Origin: Sphingomonas sp. TZW2008
GTDB lineage: Bacteria > Pseudomonadota > Alphaproteobacteria > Sphingomonadales > Sphingomonadaceae
Assembly (NCBI RefSeq): GCF_002117915.1
Contig: NZ_BDJB01000003.1
Coordinates: 62,001-126,000 of the forward strand
DNA length: 64,000 bases
Direction: 5' to 3'
In this document: positions 17,476 through 30,032 of the stretch, in pieces
How positions within the stretch are numbered: the first letter of the stretch is position 1
How the letters are laid out: the number at the start of each line of letters is the position of its first letter
The notes under the pieces: generated by a model
Told to the model about the DNA's origin: nothing
The model's database searches: none
What the model saw: only the letters and a program-made list of their open reading frames with translations
Program-made: the position numbers and the translations under genes

Positions 17476-17877
17476 TTAGCTGGCCACAGCGATACCGCCC
17501 GGCGGCACGGCACGCGCGGTGGGTTCGATCCCGGACAGAACCCACGCCCGCGCTTCGTCGTAAGTCGCAGTGAAGCGCGTGAACGGCTGGTCGAAGATCC
17601 GCCGCACCTGCATCCGCACCAGCATCGTGCCGGTCACGATCCCCAGCGCGTGCGCGTTCCGCATTTTCGTCAGATGCCCCCCCATCGCGGCGATCATGTC
17701 CTGCGCCTGCACCGGGCAGCGCGACACGTCGAGGATCAGGGCATAGCGGTCCAGTCGTGCCGCCGTTATCTTTGCGATAAGCTCGCCGACCAGCGCGTCC
17801 GCCTGCGCGACACTCAGCATCCCCTCCATCTCGATCTTCACCAGCGCATGGGCACGATCGACGACGATCTTGTACAT
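17476..17877 (-). CDS. STAS-like (SpoIIAA-type) domain protein
   Basis: The 133-residue protein shows the alternating strands and helices of SpoIIAA-like/STAS folds: MYKIVVDRAHALVKIEMEG, then AQADALVGELIAKI, a strand LILDVSRCPV, and GIVTGTMLVRMQVRRIF. Such domains act as lipid- or partner-binding modules or anti-sigma antagonists, but no conserved phosphorylatable serine is apparent at the expected place, where Arg-Cys follows DVS. It is divergent from uvrA and shares the 143-base gap carrying the LexA box, which is nearer uvrA. The role is unknown. Confidence 0.7.
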   Translation of the reverse strand: MYKIVVDRAHALVKIEMEGMLSVAQADALVGELIAKITAARLDRYALILDVSRCPVQAQDMIAAMGGHLTKMRNAHALGIVTGTMLVRMQVRRIFDQPFTRFTATYDEARAWVLSGIEPTARAVPPGGIAVAS

Positions 17878-17998
17878 GGGTCCACCTCAGTCGGTGATCA
17901 CGCTACCCTCGGAAGCGTTGCCAAGTCGTTCACCGGCGTGTGCGTCGCTGGCAACCCCGCGCCTCGCTTCCTACATTGCCGGCCTATCCTCCCGACCG

Positions 17999-18013
17999 GA
18001 ACGGAAGTAGAAC
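17999..18013 (+). promoter_or_regulatory. LexA (SOS) box of uvrA
   Basis: GAAC at 17999-18002 and GAAC at 18010-18013 are separated by exactly seven bases, the same operator as at recA. The box ends seven bases before the uvrA ATG, so LexA bound here would lie within or just after the promoter start region. Confidence 0.82.
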
Positions 18014-18020
18014 TCCCCCC

Positions 18021-20936
<2,916 letters not shown>

Positions 20937-20975
20937 TTACTGCGCTACACACTCAGTAACGATGGGGGCAGATGC

Positions 20976-22220
20976 ATGATCATTGGAAAGGTCCAGCCTA
21001 ACAACGTATTCACGCCGCGCTCGCGCGAGATCAATGAACGCATGTACGTTGATCGACCGGAACTTGAGGAGCGTTTGGAAGACGCTCTTAAAGGTGATAA
21101 GTATGTAATTGTTCATGGTGAAAGCGGAAACGGCAAGACTTGGCTGTTTAAGCGCGTGTTGGCGCGAAAGAAGATACCTTTTCAGGTCGTAAATTTGGCC
21201 AATGCCGTTCTTCATGGCTCCCTAATCAACGCTTTCGATGCTAAGGTCGCGGAACTTGGCGGAGAGCGGCGATCTTCACGTATGGAAGAAGTCGACGTTG
21301 GCTTCCGCCCCGGGGGCATTGGCGCGGGAGGAAAGCAGCAGACTCAAATCCAGATTGCCACACAAAGTTCGTTCGGATTGCTCGTATCTCATCTCAACAA
21401 ACAAGCTAAAGGCAATAGATCTGTTCTTGTCTTAGATAACTTTGAGCAGATTGTTGATAATCATGATTTTTTGAAGTCAGTTGCAAGTATCATAATATCT
21501 GCTGATGAAGAGTCTATTGCGAAGCACGGAGTAAAGCTTCTTATCGTCGGCGTACCTAGAGATTTGAAGCAGCTTGTCGCAAAGGTAGGAAATGCGGCGA
21601 CTATCGCAAATCGTCTGATTGAAATTCCAGAGGTTGCCCGAATGACTTTGACGGAGGCAACGTCGTTGATGGCTAGGGGCTTTGAGAAAGAACTCGGATA
21701 TAGCTTCGATCTAAAAAAGGAGGACCTTTACAAAGAGGTCTGCTGGAAAACTGATCGAATAGCGCAACAAATACATGAGCTTTGTTTAAAGATAGCGCTT
21801 GAAGCTGAACGAAATAATGGGCTCATATCATCGGACGTTGTTCTAAAAGCGGAAAAAAAGTGGCTTGAGGAGTCGTTTTCCTCAGACTTAGGCGTAATTG
21901 AAAATTTAATGAACTCGATCGAAACCAAGCTCGGCAGAAAAAATCAGGTTATCTACAGTCTTGGAAAGGTCGAAAAAGAAGACTTTAAGCATTCCGACAT
22001 CGAGAAAATCGTTCGAGAAGAGTTTGATGTTGATGATGGTATCAATCTTAATCTCCCTCAAATGCTTGCATCTTTTGCGAAAGCTGAAAATCCATTAATA
22101 AGAAAAACCCCAAAAAATAATGCGTATCGCTTTGTATCCCCCAAATTGAAAATGGTGATTCGAGCAGGTTTACAGCGGGACACCGAAAACCGAGTGATCA
22201 AGACAGTTGATGCCTCTTAG
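20976..22220 (+). CDS. AT-rich singleton AAA-type ATPase, probably acquired
   Basis: The 414-residue protein is a P-loop ATPase. Walker A GESGNGKT is at 48-55, a Walker B-like VLVLDNFE at 150-157 (D154, E157), and a sensor-1-like strand KLLIVGVPRD at 187-196. The order, with a lid region and a C-terminal part ending YRFVSPKLKMVIRAGL that could be a winged helix, resembles Cdc6/Orc- or TniB-like AAA ATPases. Between the motifs is a Gly/Gln-rich insert (about residues 107-130). There is no signal, transmembrane segment or effector domain. Base composition and codons (many AAA, ATA, TTA, AGA) differ sharply from the neighbours, which indicates transfer. It sits alone, 39 bases after uvrA. A defence or mobile-element role is possible but not shown. 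Confidence 0.75.
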   Translation: MIIGKVQPNNVFTPRSREINERMYVDRPELEERLEDALKGDKYVIVHGESGNGKTWLFKRVLARKKIPFQVVNLANAVLHGSLINAFDAKVAELGGERRSSRMEEVDVGFRPGGIGAGGKQQTQIQIATQSSFGLLVSHLNKQAKGNRSVLVLDNFEQIVDNHDFLKSVASIIISADEESIAKHGVKLLIVGVPRDLKQLVAKVGNAATIANRLIEIPEVARMTLTEATSLMARGFEKELGYSFDLKKEDLYKEVCWKTDRIAQQIHELCLKIALEAERNNGLISSDVVLKAEKKWLEESFSSDLGVIENLMNSIETKLGRKNQVIYSLGKVEKEDFKHSDIEKIVREEFDVDDGINLNLPQMLASFAKAENPLIRKTPKNNAYRFVSPKLKMVIRAGLQRDTENRVIKTVDAS

Positions 22221-22232
22221 CTGATCGACGCC

Positions 22233-22460
22233 TCACAACACCACAGCCTTGCGCAGGGCCTCGTTCATCTACGCCTGCCACCCCTGCCCGCTCTCGCGAA
22301 AGGTCTCGATCACGTTGGGATCGAGCCGCGGCCCCACCTGCCGCTTCGCCGCACCGCGCAGCGGCGGGCGGCCGCGCATCACGCCGTTCGGTCCGAGATA
22401 GCCTGAGGCCGGCCGCCCGACCTTCTCTACTGCGCTGCATCGAAAGCCCCGCCGCGGCAA
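22233..22460 (-). pseudogene. BrnA-type antitoxin remnant with a premature stop
   Basis: On the minus strand the reading GRPPLRGAAKRQVGPRLDPN, then VIETFRESGQGWQA, a TAG at 22269-22271, then MNEALRKAVVL and TGA at 22233-22235, follows the C-terminal ribbon-helix-helix part of BrnA antitoxins, where an RLDPDVL...GWQTRMNEAL pattern is usual. The TAG falls exactly between the conserved GWQ and MNEAL elements, so the gene looks inactivated by a point change. No BrnT toxin gene is beside it. The start region is uncertain. Confidence 0.6.
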
Positions 22461-22518
22461 AGCCGCGTCGTCAGTCGGCGCTTGGGCGCCGCTGGCCGGG
22501 CGCGCGCCGGATGCGCTT

Positions 22519-22539
22519 GGCTGTAGCTGCGCTACAGCC
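22519..22539. repeat. Perfect 9-bp inverted repeat in a larger GC palindrome
   Basis: GGCTGTAGC and GCTACAGCC flank the 3-base loop TGC. Outside them GCGCGCCGG and CGGCGCGCG extend the symmetry after a short mismatched stretch. It lies between the antitoxin remnant and a small gene and has no T tract, so it looks like a dispersed palindromic element rather than a terminator. Confidence 0.7.
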
Positions 22540-22616
22540 TTGCGGCGCGCGCTGTCCTACATCCCCCGTTTCGGTATAACTCCCCCGTCCAGCAACCATC
22601 TGCGAGGACGAAACCG

Positions 22617-22829
22617 ATGCCGCATCCGATCCCCCTCCCCATCGCCACCGATGGCCCGATCACCGATCCGCACGTCGATGCCGTCCGCCACTGGCAGTCG
22701 CTGGTCGACCGCGGCCTGATCGGCACGCGCACCGAAACCCCGCCCGATGTCGCCGCGAACCGCGATGCGACCGACCGGCTGTTTCGCGAGATCGCGCGCG
22801 ACCGGCGGCGGCTCGAGCGCGGCTGGTAG
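22617..22829 (+). CDS. Small hypothetical protein
   Basis: The 70-residue frame has GC-rich third positions, a GAGGACG ribosome site before the ATG and a plausible soluble, charged sequence (DPHVDAVRHWQSLVDRG, then RLFREIARDRRRLERGW at the end). It has no signal peptide, membrane segment or known motif. It converges on the lrp gene 34 bases away. It resembles short uncharacterised sphingomonad proteins, but I cannot name a family. Confidence 0.6.
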   Translation: MPHPIPLPIATDGPITDPHVDAVRHWQSLVDRGLIGTRTETPPDVAANRDATDRLFREIARDRRRLERGW

Positions 22830-22863
22830 CGCGCCGGCCGCTCGCCGGCCGCCCCCGCGCCGC

Positions 22864-23334
22864 TCACCCCATTTCGCGCACCGTCTCCATCACCACATAG
22901 GTCGACGTGCTCGACACGTGCGGCAGCGTCGAGATCCGCTCGCCCAGCACCGCGCGATACGCGCGCATGTCCGCCGTGCGCACCTTCAGCAGATAGTCGA
23001 AATGGCTCGCGATCATGTGGCATTCCTCCACCTCGGGGATCGCCAGCACGCCGCGGCGGAACGCGTCCAGCGCCGCCTCGCGCGTGTCGGACAGTTTCAC
23101 CTCGGTGAACGCGACATGCCCCTGCCCCAGCCGCGCGGGATCGACGATCGCGCGAAACCCGCGGATCACCCCGCGCTCGGTCAGCCGCTTCAGCCGCACC
23201 TGACACGGCGTCTTGGATAGTCCCACGCGCTGCGCCAGGTCGGTGACGGACAGCCGCCCCTCACCCTGCAGCACCGCGATGATCCGCCGGTCGAACGCGT
23301 CGAGCTCTTGCGATGCGGCAGGAAATTCGTCCAT
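22864..23334 (-). CDS. Lrp/AsnC-family transcriptional regulator, probable proline regulator
   Basis: The 156-residue protein has the Lrp layout: an N-terminal helix-turn-helix (DRRIIAVLQGEGRLSVTDLA, then QRVGLSKTPCQVRLKRLTERGVI) and a C-terminal RAM ligand-binding domain (VAFTEVKL, VEECHMIASHFDYLLKVRT, MRAYRAVLGERISTLPHV). It is divergent from putA with a 109-base gap. In alphaproteobacteria such Lrp genes (PutR type) activate putA in the presence of proline, and because this PutA has no DNA-binding domain of its own, that role is likely. I could not pick out a clear binding site. Confidence 0.9.
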   Translation of the reverse strand: MDEFPAASQELDAFDRRIIAVLQGEGRLSVTDLAQRVGLSKTPCQVRLKRLTERGVIRGFRAIVDPARLGQGHVAFTEVKLSDTREAALDAFRRGVLAIPEVEECHMIASHFDYLLKVRTADMRAYRAVLGERISTLPHVSSTSTYVVMETVREMG

Positions 23335-23443
23335 CGATCTGCTTCCCTAAAGGCGAAACGGCCGCGCTCACGCTCCGAGATAAGTCGGAAAGCCTGCGCG
23401 CCATCACCTATATATCGGCGGCCCCTCCTTGCCGGAACCGCTC

Positions 23444-26400
23444 ATGGCCTCGCTCCCCCCGCTGTTCGCCGATTTCGCCCCGCCGATCCGCCCCGCCACC
23501 CCGTTGCGCGCAGCGATCACCGCTGCCGCGCGTCGGCCGGAGCCCGAGGCGCTCGCCCCGCTGCTCGACGAGGCGACGCTCCCCGATGATGTGAAGGCGA
23601 AGGCGCTGTCGGTCGCCACCAGCCTCATCACCGCGCTGCGCGCCAAGCATAAGGGCACCGGCGTCGAAGGGCTGGTGCAGGAATATGCGCTGTCCAGCCA
23701 GGAGGGCGTCGCGCTGATGTGCCTCGCCGAGGCGCTGCTGCGCATCCCCGACGATGCGACGCGCGACGCGCTGATCCGGGACAAGATCGCCGGCGGCGAC
23801 TGGCGCAGCCACATGGGCGACGGCCGCTCGCTGTTCGTCAACGCTGCCACCTGGGGGCTGGTGGTGACGGGCAAGCTGACCAACAGCGTCAACGATCGCG
23901 GCCTCGCCGCCGCACTCACCCGGCTCATCGCGCGCGCCGGCGAGCCGGTGATCCGCCGCGGCGTCGACATGGCGATGCGCATGATGGGCGAACAGTTCGT
24001 CACCGGCGAGACGATCGGCGAGGCGCTGAAGCGCGCCCGCCCGCTCGAGGCGCGCGGCTTCGGCTACAGCTACGACATGCTGGGTGAGGCTGCGACCACC
24101 GCCGCCGACGCCGACCGCTATTATCGCGATTACGAGACCGCGGTGCACGCGATCGGCAAGGCGTCCGCCGGCCGCGGCGTCTATGCCGGCTCCGGCATCT
24201 CGATCAAGCTGTCCGCGCTCCACCCGCGCTACGCCCGCGCGCAGGCGACCCGCGTGATGGACGAGCTGCTGCCCCGGGTCCGCGCGCTCGCACTGATCGC
24301 CAAGGGCTATGACATCGGCTTCAACATCGATGCGGAGGAGGCCGACCGGCTCGAACTGTCGCTCGATCTGCTCGAAAGCCTCGCCACCGATCCCGACCTC
24401 GCCGGCTGGAACGGCCTCGGCTTCGTCATCCAGGCCTATGGCAAGCGCTGCCCGTTTGTCATCGACTGGATCGTCGATCTCGCCCGCCGTGCGAACCGCC
24501 GCATCATGGTCCGGCTGGTCAAGGGCGCCTATTGGGATGCCGAGATCAAGCGCGCGCAGGTCGACGGCCAGGCCGATTTTCCCGTCTACACGCGCAAGAT
24601 CCACACCGACGTGTCGTACCTCGCCTGCGCCCGCCGCCTGCTCGCGAACCGCGACGCGGTGTTCCCGCAATTCGCCACGCACAATGCGCAGACGCTGGCG
24701 ACGATCTACGCGCTCGCCGGCCCCGATTTCGCGCTCGGCGATTACGAATTCCAGTGCCTCCACGGCATGGGCGAGCCGCTGTATGACGAGGTCGTCGGCG
24801 CCGATAAGCTGAACCGCCCGTGCCGAATCTACGCCCCCGTCGGCACGCACGAGACGCTGCTCGCCTATCTCGTCCGCCGCCTGCTCGAAAACGGCGCCAA
24901 CAGCTCGTTCGTCAACCGCATCGCCGATCCCGAGGTGTCGATTGCCGATCTCGTCGCCGATCCCGTCGCGATCGTCCGCGCCGCCGATACGCCGGGGCAC
25001 AAGCACGCCGCGATCGCCCTCCCCGCCAATCTCTACCCCGATCGCCGCAACTCCGCCGGCCTCGATCTCGCCGACGAGCGCACGCTGGCGGCGCTGGCCG
25101 AAACGATGCAGGCCGCCGCGCACGCGCAATGGCACGCCGCCCCCGCCGACGGCCAGGGCACCCCGCGCCCCGTCCGCAACCCCGCCGACCACCGCGACAT
25201 CGTTGGCACCGTCGTCGAGGCATCGCCCGCACAGGCCGCCGCCGCGGCGCGCACTGCCGCTCGTTTTGCCCCCATTTGGTCCCAAAAAGCCCCCTCGGAT
25301 CGCGCAAAAATGCTCGATTTGGCCGCCGAAACGATGCAGGCGCGCATGCCCGAACTGATCGGCCTGATCGTGCGCGAGGCCGGAAAATCAGTCCCCAACG
25401 CCATCGGCGAAGTGCGCGAAGCGATTGATTTCCTGCGTTATTATGCCGATCAAGCGCGCCGCACCCTCGGCCCGTCGCACCGCCCGCTAGGTGCCGTCAC
25501 ATGCATCAGCCCCTGGAACTTCCCCCTCGCGATCTTCACCGGCCAGATCGCCGCCGCCCTCGTCGCCGGCAACACCGTGCTGGCGAAGCCCGCCGAGGAA
25601 ACCCCGCTGGTCGCCGCGCAAGCCGTTGCGATCCTTCATGAATCCGGCATCCCCGCCGACGCGCTCCAGCTGCTTCCCGGCGACGGCGCGATGGGCGCCG
25701 CGCTTGTCGCCGCACCCGAGACCGCGGCGGTGATGTTCACCGGCTCCACCGAAGTCGCCCGCCTCATCCAGCGCGAGCTCGCCACCCGCCTCTCCCCCCA
25801 AGGCACGCCGATCCCACTGATCGCCGAGACCGGCGGCCAGAACGCGATGATCGTCGATAGCTCCGCGCTGGCCGAACAGGTGGTGGCTGACGTCATCGCA
25901 TCCGCCTTTGACAGCGCCGGCCAGCGCTGCTCGGCGCTGCGCATCCTCTGCCTTCAGGAGGAAGTCGCCGATCGCATCCTGACGATGCTGCGCGGCGCGC
26001 TCCACGAACTGCGCGTCGGGCGCACCGATCGACTGGCGGTCGACATCGGCCCGGTCATCACCGCCGAGGCGCAGGCCGGGATCGAGCATCACGTCGCCGC
26101 GATGCGCGGTCGGGGTGCGAAGGTCGAATCGCTCCCGCCAGGCGAGGAAACGTCGCACGGCACCTTTGTCGCCCCCACCATCATCGAGCTGAAGGATCTC
26201 GCCGACCTCGAGCGCGAGGTGTTCGGCCCCGTCCTCCACGTCATCCGCTTCAAGCGTAGCAACCTCGACGCACTGATCGATCGTATCAACGCCACCGGCT
26301 ACGGCCTCACCTTCGGCCTCCACACCCGGCTCGACGAGACGATCGCGCACGTCACCGCGCGGGTGAAGGCGGGCAACCTCTACATCAACCGCAACGTCAT

Positions 26401-27055
26401 CGGTGCCGTGGTGGGCGTCCAGCCGTTCGGCGGCCGCGGCCTGTCGGGCACCGGCCCCAAGGCGGGCGGCCCGCTCTACCTCGGCCGGCTGGTGCACGAT
26501 CCGGTGACGGCACCCGCGATCAGCTCCACCGTCGCCGACCCCGCAGCGCGCGAACTCGCGGTATGGTTCGACGCGCAGGGCGACGCCGTCGGCGCAGCGC
26601 TGGTGCGCGACGTGGCGGCGACCGCGCTGCTCGGCGCCGAGGCGGAGCTCGACGGCCCGGTCGGCGAGCGCAACCTCTACGCGCTCCACCCGCGTGGCCG
26701 CATCCTGCTGCTGCCCGAAACGCCGCAGGGCCTGGTGGCGCAGCTCGCGGCGGGGCTCGCGACTGGCAACGACCTCGTCGTCGATGCTGCGGCGCGCACT
26801 GACCTCCCCGCCGCGATCGCCGCGCGCGTGCAGTGGACCACCGACTGGACCCGCCAGGGCCCCTATGCCGGCGCGCTGATCGAGGGCGACGCATCGCGCG
26901 TGCGCACCGCACAGCAGCAGGTGGCGGCGCTCGACGGCCCGATCGTCCTCACCCAGGCGAACGACTACCGCACGCAGTGGCTCGTCGAGGAAGTCTCCAC
27001 CTCGATCAACACCACCGCGGCCGGCGGAAACGCCAGCCTGATGGCGATGACGTGA
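23444..27055 (+). CDS. putA: Bifunctional proline dehydrogenase / L-glutamate gamma-semialdehyde dehydrogenase
   Basis: PutA oxidises proline to glutamate in two steps, feeding electrons to the quinone pool and glutamate to central metabolism. The 1203-residue protein has a PRODH barrel ([52 protein letters not shown]), an aldehyde dehydrogenase domain (general base Glu795, nucleophile Cys829 in GQRCSALR) and a C-terminal extension ending [15 protein letters not shown], typical of type B PutA. The ribbon-helix-helix repressor domain of the E. coli type is absent. The ATG at 23444 is chosen over a TTG 15 bases earlier. The divergent Lrp gene probably controls it. Confidence 0.97.
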   Translation: MASLPPLFADFAPPIRPATPLRAAITAAARRPEPEALAPLLDEATLPDDVKAKALSVATSLITALRAKHKGTGVEGLVQEYALSSQEGVALMCLAEALLRIPDDATRDALIRDKIAGGDWRSHMGDGRSLFVNAATWGLVVTGKLTNSVNDRGLAAALTRLIARAGEPVIRRGVDMAMRMMGEQFVTGETIGEALKRARPLEARGFGYSYDMLGEAATTAADADRYYRDYETAVHAIGKASAGRGVYAGSGISIKLSALHPRYARAQATRVMDELLPRVRALALIAKGYDIGFNIDAEEADRLELSLDLLESLATDPDLAGWNGLGFVIQAYGKRCPFVIDWIVDLARRANRRIMVRLVKGAYWDAEIKRAQVDGQADFPVYTRKIHTDVSYLACARRLLANRDAVFPQFATHNAQTLATIYALAGPDFALGDYEFQCLHGMGEPLYDEVVGADKLNRPCRIYAPVGTHETLLAYLVRRLLENGANSSFVNRIADPEVSIADLVADPVAIVRAADTPGHKHAAIALPANLYPDRRNSAGLDLADERTLAALAETMQAAAHAQWHAAPADGQGTPRPVRNPADHRDIVGTVVEASPAQAAAAARTAARFAPIWSQKAPSDRAKMLDLAAETMQARMPELIGLIVREAGKSVPNAIGEVREAIDFLRYYADQARRTLGPSHRPLGAVTCISPWNFPLAIFTGQIAAALVAGNTVLAKPAEETPLVAAQAVAILHESGIPADALQLLPGDGAMGAALVAAPETAAVMFTGSTEVARLIQRELATRLSPQGTPIPLIAETGGQNAMIVDSSALAEQVVADVIASAFDSAGQRCSALRILCLQEEVADRILTMLRGALHELRVGRTDRLAVDIGPVITAEAQAGIEHHVAAMRGRGAKVESLPPGEETSHGTFVAPTIIELKDLADLEREVFGPVLHVIRFKRSNLDALIDRINATGYGLTFGLHTRLDETIAHVTARVKAGNLYINRNVIGAVVGVQPFGGRGLSGTGPKAGGPLYLGRLVHDPVTAPAISSTVADPAARELAVWFDAQGDAVGAALVRDVAATALLGAEAELDGPVGERNLYALHPRGRILLLPETPQGLVAQLAAGLATGNDLVVDAAARTDLPAAIAARVQWTTDWTRQGPYAGALIEGDASRVRTAQQQVAALDGPIVLTQANDYRTQWLVEEVSTSINTTAAGGNASLMAMT

Positions 27056-27192
27056 GCCGGTACACACGCGTGCGAACGTTCTAGCTTTTCGGCTGCCCTT
27101 CCGCTAAGCGCGCCGGCTTCCAGACAACTGGAACGCTTGCGGGAGGGCGCTGCCACGTGTCCGCATGAACCGCTAAACTTAAAGAGAGTGAC

Positions 27193-27624
27193 ATGGCGAA
27201 GAAGATTACAGGCTATATCAAGCTGCAGGTGCCCGCCGGCGCCGCCAACCCATCGCCGCCGATCGGCCCGGCGCTTGGTCAGCGCGGCGTCAACATTATG
27301 GAATTCTGCAAGGCGTTCAACGCCAAGACGGCCGACATGGAGAAGGGCTCGCCCCTCCCCACCGTCATCACCGTCTATGCGGACCGTTCGTTCAGCTTCG
27401 AGACCAAGACGCCCCCGGCGACCTTCCTCATCAAGAAGGCGCTGAACCTCAAGTCGGGCTCGAAGGAGCCGGGCAAGACCTCGGCGGGCACGATCAAGCG
27501 CTCGCAGCTCAGCGAGATCGCGCAGGTCAAGATGGCGGATCTGAACGCCAACGACATCGACGCAGCAACGAAGATCATCGAAGGCTCCGCTCGCGCGATG
27601 GGCCTCCAGGTTGTGGAGGGCTAA
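27193..27624 (+). CDS. rplK: 50S ribosomal protein L11
   Basis: The 143-residue protein is a full-length L11 ([39 protein letters not shown], and the C-terminal [11 protein letters not shown]). L11 binds 23S rRNA at the GTPase-associated centre and is needed for RelA activation. An AAAGAGAGTGAC ribosome site precedes the ATG. It follows putA by 137 bases, not nusG as in many bacteria, and is four bases from rplA. Confidence 0.98.
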   Translation: MAKKITGYIKLQVPAGAANPSPPIGPALGQRGVNIMEFCKAFNAKTADMEKGSPLPTVITVYADRSFSFETKTPPATFLIKKALNLKSGSKEPGKTSAGTIKRSQLSEIAQVKMADLNANDIDAATKIIEGSARAMGLQVVEG

Positions 27625-27628
27625 TCCC

Positions 27629-28321
27629 ATGGCGAAGCTCACGAAGAAGCAGAAGGCGATCACGATCGACCGCGAGAAGCTGCACGGCGTCGACGAGGCG
27701 ATCAGCCTCGCGCGTGCCGGCGCCACCTCGAAGTTCGACGAGACGATCGAAGTCGCGCTGAACCTCGGCGTCGATCCGCGTCACGCCGACCAGATGGTCC
27801 GCGGCGTCGTCACGCTGCCCAAGGGCACCGGCAAGACGGTGCGCGTCGGTGTGTTCGCCAAGGGCGCGAAGGCTGACGAGGCCCGCGAGGCCGGCGCCGA
27901 CGTGGTCGGTGCGGAAGACCTGATGGAAACCATCCAGGGCGGCACGATCGATTTCGATCGCTGCATTGCGACCCCAGACATGATGGGCATCGTCGGTCGT
28001 CTCGGTAAGGTGCTTGGCCCCAAGGGCCTGATGCCGAACCCGAAGCTTGGTACCGTGACGATGAACGTCGCCGAAGCGGTCAAGGCCGCCAAGGGCGGTC
28101 AGGTCGAATATCGCGTCGAGAAGGCCGGCATCATCCACTCCGGCATCGGCAAGGCGAGCTTCCCGGCCGAGGATCTGCGCGCGAACTTCGACGCGCTGGT
28201 TGACGCAGTGGTCAAGGCCAAGCCGTCGGGCGCCAAGGGCAAGTACGTCCGCAAGGTCGCGATCTCGAGCACGATGGGTGCCGGCATCAAGGTCGACGTG
28301 GCGGAAGTCGCCTCGGCCTGA
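27629..28321 (+). CDS. rplA: 50S ribosomal protein L1
   Basis: The 230-residue protein is L1, with the hallmark segments [47 protein letters not shown] and a [14 protein letters not shown] region. L1 forms the mobile L1 stalk that helps tRNA exit and represses its own operon in many bacteria. The ATG follows the rplK stop by four bases, so the pair is an operon. Unlike most genomes, the next genes are not rplJ and rplL: an intrinsic terminator follows and sugar-metabolism genes come next. Confidence 0.98.
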   Translation: MAKLTKKQKAITIDREKLHGVDEAISLARAGATSKFDETIEVALNLGVDPRHADQMVRGVVTLPKGTGKTVRVGVFAKGAKADEAREAGADVVGAEDLMETIQGGTIDFDRCIATPDMMGIVGRLGKVLGPKGLMPNPKLGTVTMNVAEAVKAAKGGQVEYRVEKAGIIHSGIGKASFPAEDLRANFDALVDAVVKAKPSGAKGKYVRKVAISSTMGAGIKVDVAEVASA

Positions 28322-28347
28322 TCGCACGACGATCGCCGTACGAAGGA

Positions 28348-28373
28348 GGCCGGGGGCAACCCCGGCCTTTTTT
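28348..28373 (+). terminator. Intrinsic terminator of rplKA
   Basis: GGCCGGGG and CCCCGGCC form a perfect 8-bp stem around a GCAA loop, directly followed by six T. It is 27 bases past the rplA stop. Confidence 0.95.
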
Positions 28374-28442
28374 GTTGGTTGCGCGGGCCGGTGGGGCTAG
28401 CCGGCGCGTGAACCCAATCGTTGCCGCCGCGTTACGACGCGC

Positions 28443-30032
28443 ATGAGCGAGGGTCCCCTGGCCGCGCCCTGGTGGCAGCGCGGCGTTATCTATCAAATCT
28501 ACCCGCGCTCGTTCGCCGATTCGAACGGCGACGGTATCGGCGATCTTGCCGGCATCGAGGCGCGTCTTGACCATATCGCGGATCTCGGCGTCGATGCGAT
28601 CTGGCTCTCGCCGATCTTCCCCTCGCCGATGGCCGACTTCGGCTATGACGTCGCCGATTATACGGGTGTCGAGGCGCTATTTGGTTCCCTCGAAGACTTC
28701 GACCGCCTGCTCGCCGCAGTCCACGCCCGCGGGCTAAGGCTGCTGCTCGATTTCGTCCCCAACCACTCGTCGACGCAGCACCCGTGGTTCGTCGAGAGCC
28801 GCTCGTCACGCGACAGCCCGAAGCGCGACTGGTACATCTGGCGCGATCCCGCCCGCGACGGCGGCCCGCCCAACAATTGGATCAGCGACATGGGCGGCCC
28901 CGCATGGGCGTGGGACGAAACGACCGGCCAGTATTACCTTCACACCTTTCTTGAGGAACAGGCCGACCTCAACTGGCGTAACCCGGACGTCGCGCAGGCG
29001 ATGACCGACGTGATGCGTTTCTGGCTCGGCCGTGGCGTCGACGGCTTCCGTATCGACGTCCTGTGGCACATCGTGAAGGCGCAAGGCCTGCCCGATAACC
29101 CGGCGAACCCCGACTGGTGCGAGGGCATGGCCGAGAAGCTTCGCGTCCTTCAGCACCATTCAACCGATCAGCCCGAGGCGCACGCCTTCACCCGGGGCAT
29201 GCGGCAGCTCGCCGACAGCTACGGCGAGACGCTGCTCGTCGGCGAGATCTTTCTGCCGCGCGATCGCCTGATGCGCTGGTACGGCAGCGAGGCGGAACCC
29301 GGCGTCCACCTGCCCTTCAACTTCGAGCTGATCGAAAATCCGTGGAATCGCGACACGCTCGCGCGGCTTATCGCGGATTACGATGCGGCCATCCCCGACC
29401 ATGGCTGGCCGAATTGGGTGATCGGCAGCCACGACGCACCCCGCATCGCCGCGCGCATCGGCGAAGCGCAGGCGCGCGTCGCCGCGATGCTGCTGCTGAC
29501 GCTGCGCGGCACGCCCACGCTCTATCAGGGCGATGAAATCGGCATCGGCACCGTAGACATCCCGCCCGACCGAATCCGCGACCCGCAGGATCTGCGCCAG
29601 CCCGGCATGGGCCTCGGCCGCGATCGCTCGCGCACCCCGATGGCTTGGGACGCATCGCCCAATGCCGGCTTCTCGACCGCCGAGCCGTGGCTGCCGCTCC
29701 ATCCCGACTGGCGCACCCGCAACGTCGCCGCGCAGGAGGCCGACCCGCAGTCGATTCTCGCGCTCTACCGCCGTCTGCTCGCCGCGCGCCGTGCCAATCC
29801 TGCGCTGGCACTCGGCCGCATGACAGTGCACGACGCGCCTAGCGACGTCCTCGCCCTTGAGCGTATTCACGACGAACAACGCCTGTTCGTCGCGCTCAAC
29901 CTCGGCCCGGACGCGCAGGACATAACGCCGCCCGCCCGCCCCGGCCGGATCGTCGCCGCCACCGGCACCCGCACCACCTTCGACGGTCGGATCGACGGCG
30001 ATGAGGGCTTCATCGTGGAACTGGAACCCTGA
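28443..30032 (+). CDS. GH13 alpha-glucosidase
   Basis: The 529-residue glycoside hydrolase family 13 enzyme hydrolyses alpha-glucosidic bonds of maltose-type or isomaltose-type sugars. The barrel motifs are all visible: VIYQIYPRSFADSNGDGIGD, DFVPNHSS (region I), GFRIDVLWH with nucleophile Asp205, GEIF with acid/base Glu268, and GSHDAPR with Asp331. No signal peptide is present, so it acts in the cytoplasm. The Val after the nucleophile is seen in several alpha-1,4-preferring enzymes, but specificity is not settled. Its stop overlaps the start of the GT4 gene by one base (TGATG), so the two are coupled. It lies in the block that separates rplKA from rplJL. Confidence 0.93.
   Translation: MSEGPLAAPWWQRGVIYQIYPRSFADSNGDGIGDLAGIEARLDHIADLGVDAIWLSPIFPSPMADFGYDVADYTGVEALFGSLEDFDRLLAAVHARGLRLLLDFVPNHSSTQHPWFVESRSSRDSPKRDWYIWRDPARDGGPPNNWISDMGGPAWAWDETTGQYYLHTFLEEQADLNWRNPDVAQAMTDVMRFWLGRGVDGFRIDVLWHIVKAQGLPDNPANPDWCEGMAEKLRVLQHHSTDQPEAHAFTRGMRQLADSYGETLLVGEIFLPRDRLMRWYGSEAEPGVHLPFNFELIENPWNRDTLARLIADYDAAIPDHGWPNWVIGSHDAPRIAARIGEAQARVAAMLLLTLRGTPTLYQGDEIGIGTVDIPPDRIRDPQDLRQPGMGLGRDRSRTPMAWDASPNAGFSTAEPWLPLHPDWRTRNVAAQEADPQSILALYRRLLAARRANPALALGRMTVHDAPSDVLALERIHDEQRLFVALNLGPDAQDITPPARPGRIVAATGTRTTFDGRIDGDEGFIVELEP

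Noticed and set aside
17515..17545. GGTTCGATCCC, which looks like a tRNA T-loop
   Set aside because: It lies inside the STAS-like gene and no acceptor or anticodon stem surrounds it.
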